Below, one piece after another: positions 1 through 5,740 of a DNA stretch of 5,740 nt. The first letter of the stretch is position 1. Each line of letters starts with the position of its first letter. This DNA is from Competibacteraceae bacterium UBA2788 (lineage in GTDB: Bacteria > Pseudomonadota > Gammaproteobacteria > Competibacterales > Competibacteraceae). The translations under genes and the position numbers were made by a program. Under the pieces are notes generated by a model. The model was not told the DNA's origin. It was given only the letters and a program-made list of their open reading frames with translations, and did not search any database. The stretch is taken from positions 1 to 5,740 of the forward strand of contig DEHY01000018.1 of NCBI GenBank assembly GCA_002352185.1. The letters run 5' to 3'.

Positions 1-71
1 GCCAGGATACCGATGATCGCCACGACGATCATGAGTTCGATCAGGGTGAAGCCTTTCTGCAACTTCTTCAT
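1..71 (-). CDS. pilA: Type IV major pilin, N-terminal fragment
   Basis: Only the first 23 codons are present; the gene continues past the left window edge. They read MKKLQKGFTLIELMIVV followed by AIIGIL, the classic class III signal peptide plus the start of the hydrophobic alpha-1 helix of type IVa pilins. A PilD-type prepilin peptidase would cut after Gly7 and N-methylate Phe8. Glu12 is the conserved Glu5 of the mature protein, needed for fibre assembly. A strong ribosome binding site (GGAAAGGAG, 78-86 on the minus strand) precedes the ATG. The upstream sigma-54 promoter and the pilS-pilR genes on the same strand point to the main pilin PilA rather than a minor pilin or type II secretion pseudopilin, which share this N-terminus. 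The variable C-terminal domain is not visible, so the final identity rests on context. Confidence 0.9.
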   Translation of the reverse strand, partial: MKKLQKGFTLIELMIVVAIIGIL

Positions 72-131
72 GGGTAACTCCTTTCCTTACTGCGCTTGAG
101 ATAAAACCCCGGTTTGGGTCTGGGAAGTTAG

Positions 132-150
132 GGGATTTGCTTTCAATCCC
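132..150 (-). promoter_or_regulatory. Hairpin in the predicted pilA 5' leader
   Basis: GGGATT and AATCCC form a perfect 6-bp inverted repeat around a 7-nt loop. With the start site inferred from the sigma-54 promoter (about position 155), the stem begins about 6 nt into an 84-nt leader. A hairpin at the extreme 5' end could stabilise the abundant pilin mRNA. No run of T follows, so it is not a typical intrinsic terminator. The structure is seen in the sequence; its role is inferred. Confidence 0.4.
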
Positions 151-165
151 TTCGCGGTTCGGTAA

Positions 166-181
166 TGCAGCGCATGTGCCA
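166..181 (-). promoter_or_regulatory. Sigma-54 (-24/-12) promoter of pilA
   Basis: On the minus strand the sequence is TGGCACATGCGCTGCA. This matches the RpoN consensus TGGCAC-N5-TTGCA at all but one base (C for the first T of the -12 element), with the required 10 nt between the invariant GG and GC. The predicted transcription start is near position 155, giving an 84-nt leader before the pilA ATG. Sigma-54 promoters need an AAA+ activator, and PilR, the known activator of pilA, is encoded about 1.5 kb upstream on the same strand. Confidence 0.88.
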
Positions 182-461
182 ATGACGATGAATCCATCAG
201 GTTTTAATTAACATCATGAAAAATAATAAAAATATCCGATTGCGCACAGAGCGATATTGAATATATGGATTCGGCGGCGGAATTTTTACTGGCAATGGGT
301 GACGGGAAACGGTGGGTGGTGACAAAAAAGGTCAGCTAAAATTCGGCAGGGTTGGAATGGGCGGCCATACGGGGATGCGAAAATCGGAAAACTTGCGCAC
401 GGGAGGGTTTGTTTCCATAACCATGATTGATAGCCATCCTGTTTGCGTTGCGGAAGCGGCG
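182..461. other. Gene-free upstream region of pilA with AT-rich tract
   Basis: I see no convincing gene here. Positions 201-236 are strikingly AT-rich for this GC-rich window and lie about 46 to 82 bp upstream of the predicted pilA start. In sigma-54 promoters this is where activator sites or an IHF bend usually sit, but I find no clean IHF consensus. Further out, GGTGAC occurs twice (298-303 and 318-323), 20 bp apart in direct orientation. On the minus strand the second reads TTTTTTGTCACC, loosely like the TGTC-containing PilR sites of Pseudomonas. Binding is inferred, not shown. Confidence 0.4.
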
Positions 462-539
462 CCGGCTGGGCAGAATCCCCCGCTCGTTGCGCTCACGCTC
501 CCCTTTGCCAAATGGGGGTTGGGGGGATTTCGCAGCCGG
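462..539. repeat. Imperfect inverted-repeat element, REP/MITE-like
   Basis: The outer arms are CCGGCTG at 462-468 and its complement at 533-539. Inside them AATCCCCC (474-481) pairs with GGGGGATT (522-529), and the two stem parts are separated by a small asymmetric internal loop. The middle contains a second short hairpin, CCCC at 500-503 against GGGG at 514-517, around a TTTG/CAAA pairing. This C-rich, G-rich style resembles dispersed intergenic repeats in many gammaproteobacteria, which give spurious translations such as PPFGKGERE. It lies between the end of rpn and the pilA regulatory region, so it may also weaken or stop read-through from the pilSR-rpn transcript. No U-tract follows, so a canonical terminator is unlikely. 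Copy number elsewhere in the genome cannot be seen. Confidence 0.6.
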
Positions 540-581
540 ACTAAATTGCCAGCGGCATTCTTCTCGATCCTGCAAAGAAAT

Positions 582-884
582 TTAGCACATGGGCGTCTCC
601 CCGAAAACTTCCGTCAGGCTCCCCGCCGTCAACACCCGCTCACCCCAGATTAAGAGCGTTTCACTATCCGCCGTCGCCAGCCGCGCCCGCGTGGCCTCGT
701 CCAACAGCCCAAATTTACGCTCGATCTGTCGTTGCAACAGTGTGGTCTCGCCTTCAATGCGACCCTGTCGCAACCCTTGCTGCAACCCCTGCTGCAACCC
801 CTGCTGCAACCCCTCCTGCAACCCCTCCTGCAACCCCTCTCTTTTCCACTCGCGTGTCCACTCTTTCACTCGTTCCGCCAACAT
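582..884 (-). CDS. Probable internal gene: Rpn C-terminal antitoxin (RpnS-type)
   Basis: In frame inside rpn, the ATG at 884 (residue Met246) is preceded by a perfect GGAGGT Shine-Dalgarno with a 7-nt spacer. The product would be 100 residues: MLAERVKEWTREWK, six four-residue GLQE/GLQQ repeats, then the DUF4351-like domain, with no nuclease residues. In published E. coli Rpn systems the C-terminal domain is translated separately, dimerises through a helix that can carry four-residue repeats of variable number, and blocks the full-length nuclease. The match in position, size and repeats is close, and the start signal is far better than that of the full-length protein. Seen: the start signal and repeats. 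Known: the family mechanism. Inferred: that this product is made and is inhibitory. It could still be a chance Shine-Dalgarno, since the bases also code for Glu-Val. Confidence 0.62.
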   Translation of the reverse strand: MLAERVKEWTREWKREGLQEGLQEGLQQGLQQGLQQGLRQGRIEGETTLLQRQIERKFGLLDEATRARLATADSETLLIWGERVLTAGSLTEVFGETPMC

Positions 885-1619
885 GCTTTGCACCTCCGTC
901 AATTCACGCATCTCGGGAATGACCACTCCCGGCAGTCGCACCGGTAATACCACCTGTCGGAGCCACTCCGCAAACGCCCGCCGCAGACTGGCCTGATCGG
1001 AATCATCCAGCCAGATTACCAGAGCATCCACCACTTGCCGCACGTCCTCCGGGGTGCGGCTGTGTTCCAGCCGGAACAACGCCGCCGCTAGATTACGCAT
1101 GGACGCCAGTTCTGAGACTTGCATTGCACTTTGATCCAGCAGGATATAGCGCAGCGATGGCTGATACGCCTGTAAATCCGCCGGAACCGCCGCCATCAGT
1201 TCGGCCAGTTCGCAGGGCGCTCGCCAGCGCTGTTTGCCGTTGTACAGCACGATGGCTACGGTCGGGGGCAGCGGTTGCCCACGGGGCAGTCGTTTCGTTC
1301 GCAGCAAATCCTGGTACAGCAGCGCTTCATACGCCATGACCCGCAACGCCATGTACCGATCCACCCGCGACTGAAACTCCAGCAACAAATAAACATACAA
1401 CCACCGCTCACGCTTGCGCCCATCCCGCCGGCGCACCCGCCAGATCAAATCATCCGCCCGGTCGCGCAAGTCATCGCTAACATGCAGATCGCTCAGCTTC
1501 TCCAAGGTGGCGAGATCGAGCCGCGCTGCCCACGGCTCGCAGACGAAGCCCCGTAGCAGGTCGGTGACCAGTTCAACGTGCGAAAACAGCAGCTTGTAAC
1601 TATTATCGTGTTCGGCCAT
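582..1619 (-). CDS. rpn: Rpn/YhgA-family PD-(D/E)XK nuclease with DUF4351-like tail (RpnL-type)
   Basis: A 345-residue protein of the Rpn (recombination-promoting nuclease, Transposase_31/YhgA-like) family. The N-terminus (AEHDNSYKLLFSH) has the usual family opening. The PD-(D/E)XK core is recognisable at Asp57 in DDLIWRV and Glu81-x-Gln83 in LYVYLLLEFQS, followed by RYMALRVMAY; these are the probable metal and catalytic residues. VAIVLYNGKQRW (121-132) is also family-like. After a helical linker come six four-residue repeats of GLQE/GLQQ type (about 261-287), then a DUF4351-like C-terminus (ERKFGLLDEATRARL to VFGE). Family members cut DNA, and E. coli homologues are toxic anti-phage proteins restrained by their own C-terminal fragment. 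Start: the family-like N-terminus favours the ATG at 1619, but that has no Shine-Dalgarno. An in-frame ATG at 1655 overlaps the pilR stop as ATGA and would add 12 residues (357 in all), allowing coupling to pilR. Its job in a pilus operon is unknown. Confidence 0.85.
   Translation of the reverse strand: MAEHDNSYKLLFSHVELVTDLLRGFVCEPWAARLDLATLEKLSDLHVSDDLRDRADDLIWRVRRRDGRKRERWLYVYLLLEFQSRVDRYMALRVMAYEALLYQDLLRTKRLPRGQPLPPTVAIVLYNGKQRWRAPCELAELMAAVPADLQAYQPSLRYILLDQSAMQVSELASMRNLAAALFRLEHSRTPEDVRQVVDALVIWLDDSDQASLRRAFAEWLRQVVLPVRLPGVVIPEMRELTEVQSMLAERVKEWTREWKREGLQEGLQEGLQQGLQQGLQQGLRQGRIEGETTLLQRQIERKFGLLDEATRARLATADSETLLIWGERVLTAGSLTEVFGETPMC
766..837 (-). repeat. 12-bp tandem repeat within rpn, six units
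   Basis: Six head-to-tail 12-bp units, TGCTGCAACCCC or TCCTGCAACCCC on the plus strand; the first is degenerate (TGTCGCAACCCT). Units 2-4 are identical and units 5-6 are identical. On the coding strand each unit gives Gly-Leu-Gln plus Glu or Gln. Because 12 is a multiple of 3, gain or loss of a unit keeps the frame and lengthens or shortens a helix by about one turn. Near-perfect DNA identity suggests recent expansion by slippage or recombination. Variable four-residue repeats are a reported trait of Rpn C-terminal domains. Confidence 0.92.
892..897 (-). promoter_or_regulatory. Internal Shine-Dalgarno for the RpnS-type product
   Basis: The minus strand reads CGGAGGTGCAAAGC directly before the ATG at 884. 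GGAGGT is the core perfect complement of the 3' end of 16S rRNA, and the 7-nt spacer is optimal. It lies wholly inside the rpn coding region. Just upstream, CGGGA and TCCCG (914-918 and 927-931) can form a 5-bp hairpin that leaves this site free. Confidence 0.65.
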
Positions 1620-1631
1620 CGTGGGTTTCGC

Positions 1632-1650
1632 GTGACAGGCAATCTGTCGC
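1632..1650 (-). other. Small inverted repeat between the two possible rpn starts
   Basis: GACAG and CTGTC pair around a 5-nt loop, extended by one more G-C pair past a single mismatch on the transcribed strand. It sits between the ATG at 1655 (overlapping the pilR stop) and the ATG at 1619. An mRNA hairpin here could slow initiation at 1619 or be opened by ribosomes finishing pilR. The stem is short and may be chance. Confidence 0.3.
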
Positions 1651-1651
1651 C

Positions 1652-3073
1652 TCATTCCATTCCCAGCTTCTTCAACCGATAGCGCAACGCCCGAAAGGTA
1701 ATCCCCAGCTTTTCGGCGGCGGCGGTCTTGTTATAACGGGTGGCTTCCAGCGCCCGCAGAATCGCCGCCTTCTCGATCTCCTCCAGATAGCCCTCCAGAT
1801 TACCCGTCGGCGGTTGCAGAATAGGCACGGTTCTCGGCTCGAATTCGCGGCGCGGCGCGGCGTCGGTCGGCGGCGGCTCCCGCTCAGCGTCCAGCGGCGC
1901 CGGTCGCAGCCGGAGCGACGACTCCGCCATCTCCGGCAATAGCAAATCGTCCGCCTGAATCAGACCGTCCTCGCATAAGGTGAACGACCGCTCCAGAATA
2001 TTCTCCAGCTCGCGGATGTTGCCCGGGAAGGCATACGCCCGCAGCGCCGCCAGCGCCGACGGCGTCATGCGCGGTTTCGGTAAACCCGTCTGTCGGCTCA
2101 GCCGCCCGATAATCGCCTCGACCAGCTCCGGGATGTCATCGGGATGCTCGCGCAGGCTCGGCAACCGCATTTCAATCACGTTCAGGCGGTAAAACAGATC
2201 CTGGCGGAAAGAGCCATCCCGCACCAGCGCCGCCAGATTCTTGTGGCTGGCGCTGAGTACGCGCACATCGGTCGCAACCTCGGCAGACGCGCCGACCGGA
2301 CGCACCGCCCGTTCCTGAATCGCCCGCAGCAGCTTCACTTGCATCGGCAGCGGCAAATCCGCCACTTCGTCCAGAAACAGCGTGCCGCCCTGCGCCGCCT
2401 GAAACAGCCCACCCTTGTCCTGGGTCGCGCCGGTAAAACTGCCTTTCTTGTAGCCGAAGAATTCACTCTCCATCAGATGTTCGGGAATCGCCCCGCAATT
2501 GACCGGAACAAAGGGATGATCGGCCCGTGGCCCGGACAGATGAATCAGCCGCGCCGCCAGCTCCTTGCCGGTGCCCGATTCGCCGCTGATCAGGATCGGC
2601 GCCTGGCTGCGCGCCAGCTTGGCGATCAGTACGCGCACTTCGGCTATCGCCGCCGACTGACCCAGCAAGGCCGGGCGGCTGTCGTCGGGACTTCTCTCAC
2701 TGGTGCGGTTCAACCGCAGCGCGGCTGCCACCATGTCGCGCAGCACCGCCAGATCGAACGGCTTGGAAACGAAATCGAAAGCGCCCAGCTTCAGCGCCTC
2801 GACTGCGCTTTCCACATTGCCGTGGGCGGTAATGACCGCCACCGGCAGATTCGGGTGCTGTTTCTGAATATGCGCCACCAGTTCCAGCCCGCTGCCATCC
2901 GGCAAGCGCAGGTCAGTGATGCAAAAGTTGAACGACTGGTGCTTGAGCAGGGCGCGGGCCTCGCTCAGAGTCTCCGCCGGCAGGCAATGGATCCCCAGCG
3001 GCAGCAGAGTCATCTCGATCAGCTCGCGAATATCAGCTTCATCATCCACGATCAAGGCATTGCAGGCATCCAT
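1652..3073 (-). CDS. pilR: Type IV pilus sigma-54 response regulator PilR
   Basis: A 473-residue NtrC-class activator in three parts. Residues 5-118 are a receiver domain with acidic pocket Asp10/Asp11, phosphoacceptor Asp54 (CITDLRLPDGSG), Thr82 and Lys104. Residues 137-370 are a sigma-54-interacting AAA+ domain: Walker A GESGTGKE (from 164), the sigma-54-contact loop GSFTGA (211-216, a Ser variant of GAFTGA), Walker B GGTLFLDE (229-236), arginine-finger region FRQDLFYRLNV and sensor-2 GNIRELEN (351-358). Residues 425-473 are a Fis-type helix-turn-helix (NKTAAAEKLGITFRALRYRL). The ATG at 3073 is chosen because it overlaps the pilS stop as TAATG, has GGAG just upstream and gives a standard receiver start; upstream in-frame codons lie inside pilS. 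Phosphorylated by PilS, it should activate the sigma-54 promoter at 166-181. Pairing with PilS and the nearby pilA separates it from NtrC, ZraR or FleR. Confidence 0.95.
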   Translation of the reverse strand: MDACNALIVDDEADIRELIEMTLLPLGIHCLPAETLSEARALLKHQSFNFCITDLRLPDGSGLELVAHIQKQHPNLPVAVITAHGNVESAVEALKLGAFDFVSKPFDLAVLRDMVAAALRLNRTSERSPDDSRPALLGQSAAIAEVRVLIAKLARSQAPILISGESGTGKELAARLIHLSGPRADHPFVPVNCGAIPEHLMESEFFGYKKGSFTGATQDKGGLFQAAQGGTLFLDEVADLPLPMQVKLLRAIQERAVRPVGASAEVATDVRVLSASHKNLAALVRDGSFRQDLFYRLNVIEMRLPSLREHPDDIPELVEAIIGRLSRQTGLPKPRMTPSALAALRAYAFPGNIRELENILERSFTLCEDGLIQADDLLLPEMAESSLRLRPAPLDAEREPPPTDAAPRREFEPRTVPILQPPTGNLEGYLEEIEKAAILRALEATRYNKTAAAEKLGITFRALRYRLKKLGME

Positions 3074-4764
3074 TACTCCATCTCCGGGGCTGGGTGAGTG
3101 GGCGCAAAGGCGATACGAAAGCAGCTGCCGCCCTCGGCGCTGGGCAGATATTGCAACTGGGCACGGTTGGCCTCGCATAATTCGCGGGCGAGATACAAGC
3201 CCAGTCCGGTACCCTTGGATCGGGTCGTGAAGAACGGCTCAAACAGTTTAGCGATATTTTCCGCCGGGATGCCGGGACCCGCGTCGCGCACCTCAAGGAA
3301 CGGTCGCCCCGGTCCGTTTTCCAGACCGGCACGCACGGCAAGCTGCGGGATCTCGCCGGGCCGGACTCCGTGCTGACAGGCATTGGCGCACAGGTTCCAC
3401 AGGACTTGCCGGAGCTGGTGCGGATCGAAGCACACCGTCAGATCGCCCGGCTCCACGGTTAGATTCCATGCCGGCGACGGTCCGTCCAGATCGCGGATGA
3501 ATTCCTGGCTGAAGGTTTCCAGCCAGGCGGCCAGCGCCAGCCGTTCCGGCTTGATCCGGTCGCGGCGGGCCAGATCCAGCACATCGGTGATGATGCGATT
3601 GGCGCGCCTGACATTATCGTGAATGATCTGCGCCAGCCGCCGGTCGCTGGCGCTGGCGCTGGCGCTGGCCGACTCCTGCAACAACTGCGCGGCATGACTG
3701 ATCGCTGCCAGCGGGTTGCGAATCTCATGGGCGATGCCGGCAGTCAGCCGCCCCAGTGCCGCCAGCTTGATCTGTTGCAGCCGCTCGGCGGCCTGGGCGG
3801 AATCTTCCAGTAGAATCAGCGTGGTAGCCGCTCCTTGACCGCTCAGCCCGGTGAAACGCGGAATCAGTTCCGGACGGTGTTCAACCGGACGGAAGGCGGG
3901 AACCTCCAGCCCGCCACGGTCCCGCCACGCCCGCAGTTGCCGCGCCAGCGGCGGCGATAGCGCATCCAGCGTCATGCCCGCTTCCGCGTTCGGCTGATCG
4001 AGCATGGTTCGAGCGGTGTCATTGATCAGCACCATGTGGTCAATGGCGTCTACCACCACCACGCCGTTTTGCAGGTGGCGGATAATGCCCTGATTCAATT
4101 CGGCGATGTCCAGCAGCTCAACGGTGCGGCGGCGGACCAGCGCCTCGCTGCGCCGCGCCCGTTCCGCCAGCGCGTAGGTCAGCGCGGCGGCAATGAACAG
4201 CACCGCGCCCAGCACACCTAGGTGAACCAGATCATCGGTGGCGTTGTGCAACTGGCTGATTAAGGCAGTCCAGGGTTCCGGCGCACGCGCCTGGACCATG
4301 TGCCACTGATTCACCAGCCACGACATTGCCAGCAGGAAAAATCCCAGCGCGGCGGCCAGCAGCGCTGAACTGAGCGGCAGCAGGATGCCGCTGGCGGCGA
4401 CTGCGGTGATCAGCAAGCTGTTCAGGCTGCTGTTCAGGCCGCCGGAGGCGTGGATCATGACCGTGAGCGCCAGCAAATCCACCAGCATCTGCACATGCGC
4501 CTGCACCGGCAACTTCGGTCGCCGCCAGTAGGCGCCGGCCATGGACAGCAGAGTCAGCGCCAGATAGGCCAGCGCCGCGCCCAGAAACAGCGTCGGCTCC
4601 TGTTTGCCGAACAGCCGACTCTGCTCATCCAGCCCGACTGCACCCAGCAATAACATTACCAGGATCAGCCGGTAGATATGAGAAACGCGAAACACTCGCC
4701 ACAGGTGGCGGCGGTCGGGAAAACGATCTTTATGGAATCCGGCAAGCGGGTCGGAAACGATCAT
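3073..4764 (-). CDS. pilS: Type IV pilus sensor histidine kinase PilS
   Basis: A 563-residue inner-membrane sensor kinase. Six hydrophobic segments are visible at about 30-47, 58-79, 91-106, 114-131, 132-152 and 178-200, as in Pseudomonas PilS. A PAS-like domain follows (about 215-320, LQNGVVVVDAIDHMVLIND). The dimerisation domain has the phosphorylated His346 in GIAHEIRNPL. The ATPase domain has the N box (457-461, NLCANACQH), G1 box DAGPGIP (494-500), F box FEPFFTT and G2 box GTGLGL (519-523). In Pseudomonas, PilS interacts with PilA in the membrane and adjusts pilA transcription through PilR; the same role is inferred. The ATG at 4764 is the first possible start but has no close Shine-Dalgarno; GAGGA lies 24 nt upstream. 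A Ser-Ala repeat (about 365-373) interrupts the dimerisation domain. It overlaps pilR by one base. Confidence 0.95.
   Translation of the reverse strand: MIVSDPLAGFHKDRFPDRRHLWRVFRVSHIYRLILVMLLLGAVGLDEQSRLFGKQEPTLFLGAALAYLALTLLSMAGAYWRRPKLPVQAHVQMLVDLLALTVMIHASGGLNSSLNSLLITAVAASGILLPLSSALLAAALGFFLLAMSWLVNQWHMVQARAPEPWTALISQLHNATDDLVHLGVLGAVLFIAAALTYALAERARRSEALVRRRTVELLDIAELNQGIIRHLQNGVVVVDAIDHMVLINDTARTMLDQPNAEAGMTLDALSPPLARQLRAWRDRGGLEVPAFRPVEHRPELIPRFTGLSGQGAATTLILLEDSAQAAERLQQIKLAALGRLTAGIAHEIRNPLAAISHAAQLLQESASASASASDRRLAQIIHDNVRRANRIITDVLDLARRDRIKPERLALAAWLETFSQEFIRDLDGPSPAWNLTVEPGDLTVCFDPHQLRQVLWNLCANACQHGVRPGEIPQLAVRAGLENGPGRPFLEVRDAGPGIPAENIAKLFEPFFTTRSKGTGLGLYLARELCEANRAQLQYLPSAEGGSCFRIAFAPTHPAPEME
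3645..3668 (-). repeat. Hexanucleotide repeat in pilS, four units
   Basis: CGCTGG is repeated four times without error, coding GCC-AGC units for Ala-Ser-Ala-Ser on the pilS strand. It falls at about residues 366-373, between the His346 helix and the second helix of the dimerisation domain. Unit changes keep the frame and alter this connector by two residues. Confidence 0.9.
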
Positions 4765-4813
4765 GATGGGATGGCGCGCGGCGGCGATTCCTCGGCGATG
4801 AACAATGGTGATT

Positions 4814-4819
4814 ATTATA
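4814..4819 (-). promoter_or_regulatory. Candidate sigma-70 -10 element for pilSR-rpn
   Basis: A perfect TATAAT on the minus strand about 50 bp upstream of the pilS ATG. It predicts a start near 4807 and a leader of roughly 43 nt. The -35 region at 17-18 bp spacing (around GATAAG/CGATAA) is poor, so a weak or activator-dependent promoter is likely. The tract is the only AT-rich stretch in this GC-rich intergenic region. Confidence 0.45.
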
Positions 4820-4854
4820 GTGAAGGTGCGCCGACGCTTATCGTGCGGCGGAAC

Positions 4855-4883
4855 GTGAAGATTAGGGTTTTTCGCGATAGAAT
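4855..4883 (+). promoter_or_regulatory. Candidate sigma-70 promoter for sucC
   Basis: GTGAAG (-35, three of six consensus bases) and TAGAAT (-10, one mismatch at 4878-4883) are separated by 17 bp. The start would be near 4890, giving a leader of about 27 nt that contains the ribosome binding site. The -35 is weak. Here sucC appears to have its own promoter region rather than following sucB, since its upstream neighbour is the divergent pilS. Confidence 0.35.
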
Positions 4884-4916
4884 AGGCGCTCCAACTGAAA
4901 GGGGGATGTAATCCGC

Positions 4917-5740
<824 letters not shown>

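Noticed and set aside
336..575. 79-codon minus-strand open frame
   Set aside because: Its most striking part (PPFGKGERERNERG) is just the translated intergenic repeat, a common source of false hypothetical proteins.
312..653. 113-codon plus-strand open frame in the intergenic stretch
   Set aside because: It crosses the inverted repeat and runs into the 3' end of rpn on the other strand. There is no good ribosome site or family resemblance.
766..837. Possible CRISPR array
   Set aside because: The units are only 12 bp, directly adjacent with no spacers, and lie inside a coding frame.
589..996. Cys-rich plus-strand open frame with CNPC repeats
   Set aside because: The Cys-Asn-Pro pattern is the 12-bp rpn repeat read in the wrong strand.
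2144..3097. 317-codon plus-strand open frame
   Set aside because: It lies antisense to pilR, whose full domain set is clear. The product is rich in Gln, Arg and His with no recognisable fold, as expected for the shadow of a GC-rich gene.
3074..3178. N-terminal extension of PilR by 35 residues
   Set aside because: It lies inside pilS in another frame and does not resemble a receiver domain. The ATG at 3073 has GGAG and a TAATG junction.

Overview
The window fits a GC-rich gammaproteobacterium. It carries a PilS/PilR-type two-component system, the first codons of a type IV pilin gene behind a sigma-54 promoter, and a divergent sucC close to the E. coli form. I cannot name the genus. The Rpn-family nuclease and a C-rich intergenic repeat recall Competibacter-like genomes, but that is only an impression.

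Layout: the pilin gene pilA (1-71, minus strand, truncated by the window edge) has a well-matched -24/-12 promoter at 166-181. Next comes a gene-poor stretch (182-581) with an AT-rich tract and an imperfect inverted-repeat element at 462-539. A tight minus-strand operon follows, read from high to low coordinates: pilS (4764-3073), pilR (3073-1652) and an Rpn/YhgA-like PD-(D/E)XK nuclease gene (1619-582, possibly from 1655). pilS and pilR overlap by one base (TAATG). The first possible rpn ATG overlaps the pilR stop (ATGA). A 152-base divergent intergenic region separates pilS from sucC (plus strand, 4917 to the edge).

How the genes work together: PilS is a six-helix membrane sensor kinase and PilR a sigma-54 activator. 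The sigma-54 promoter in front of pilA is the expected target, so sensor, regulator, promoter and pilin lie on one stretch. In Pseudomonas, PilS is known to sense the inner-membrane pilin pool, and the same loop is inferred here. sucC is a metabolic neighbour with no evident link.

The most interesting signal is inside rpn. A perfect GGAGGT Shine-Dalgarno lies 7 nt before an in-frame internal ATG at 884, whereas neither possible start of the full-length protein has a good one. The internal product would be about 100 residues, containing six four-residue repeats coded by a 12-bp DNA tandem repeat plus a DUF4351-like tail. This is the architecture of the Rpn gene-within-a-gene toxin-antitoxin (anti-phage) systems, in which the small C-terminal protein RpnS inhibits the full-length nuclease. 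Here it appears attached to a pilus regulatory operon, and pili are common phage receptors.
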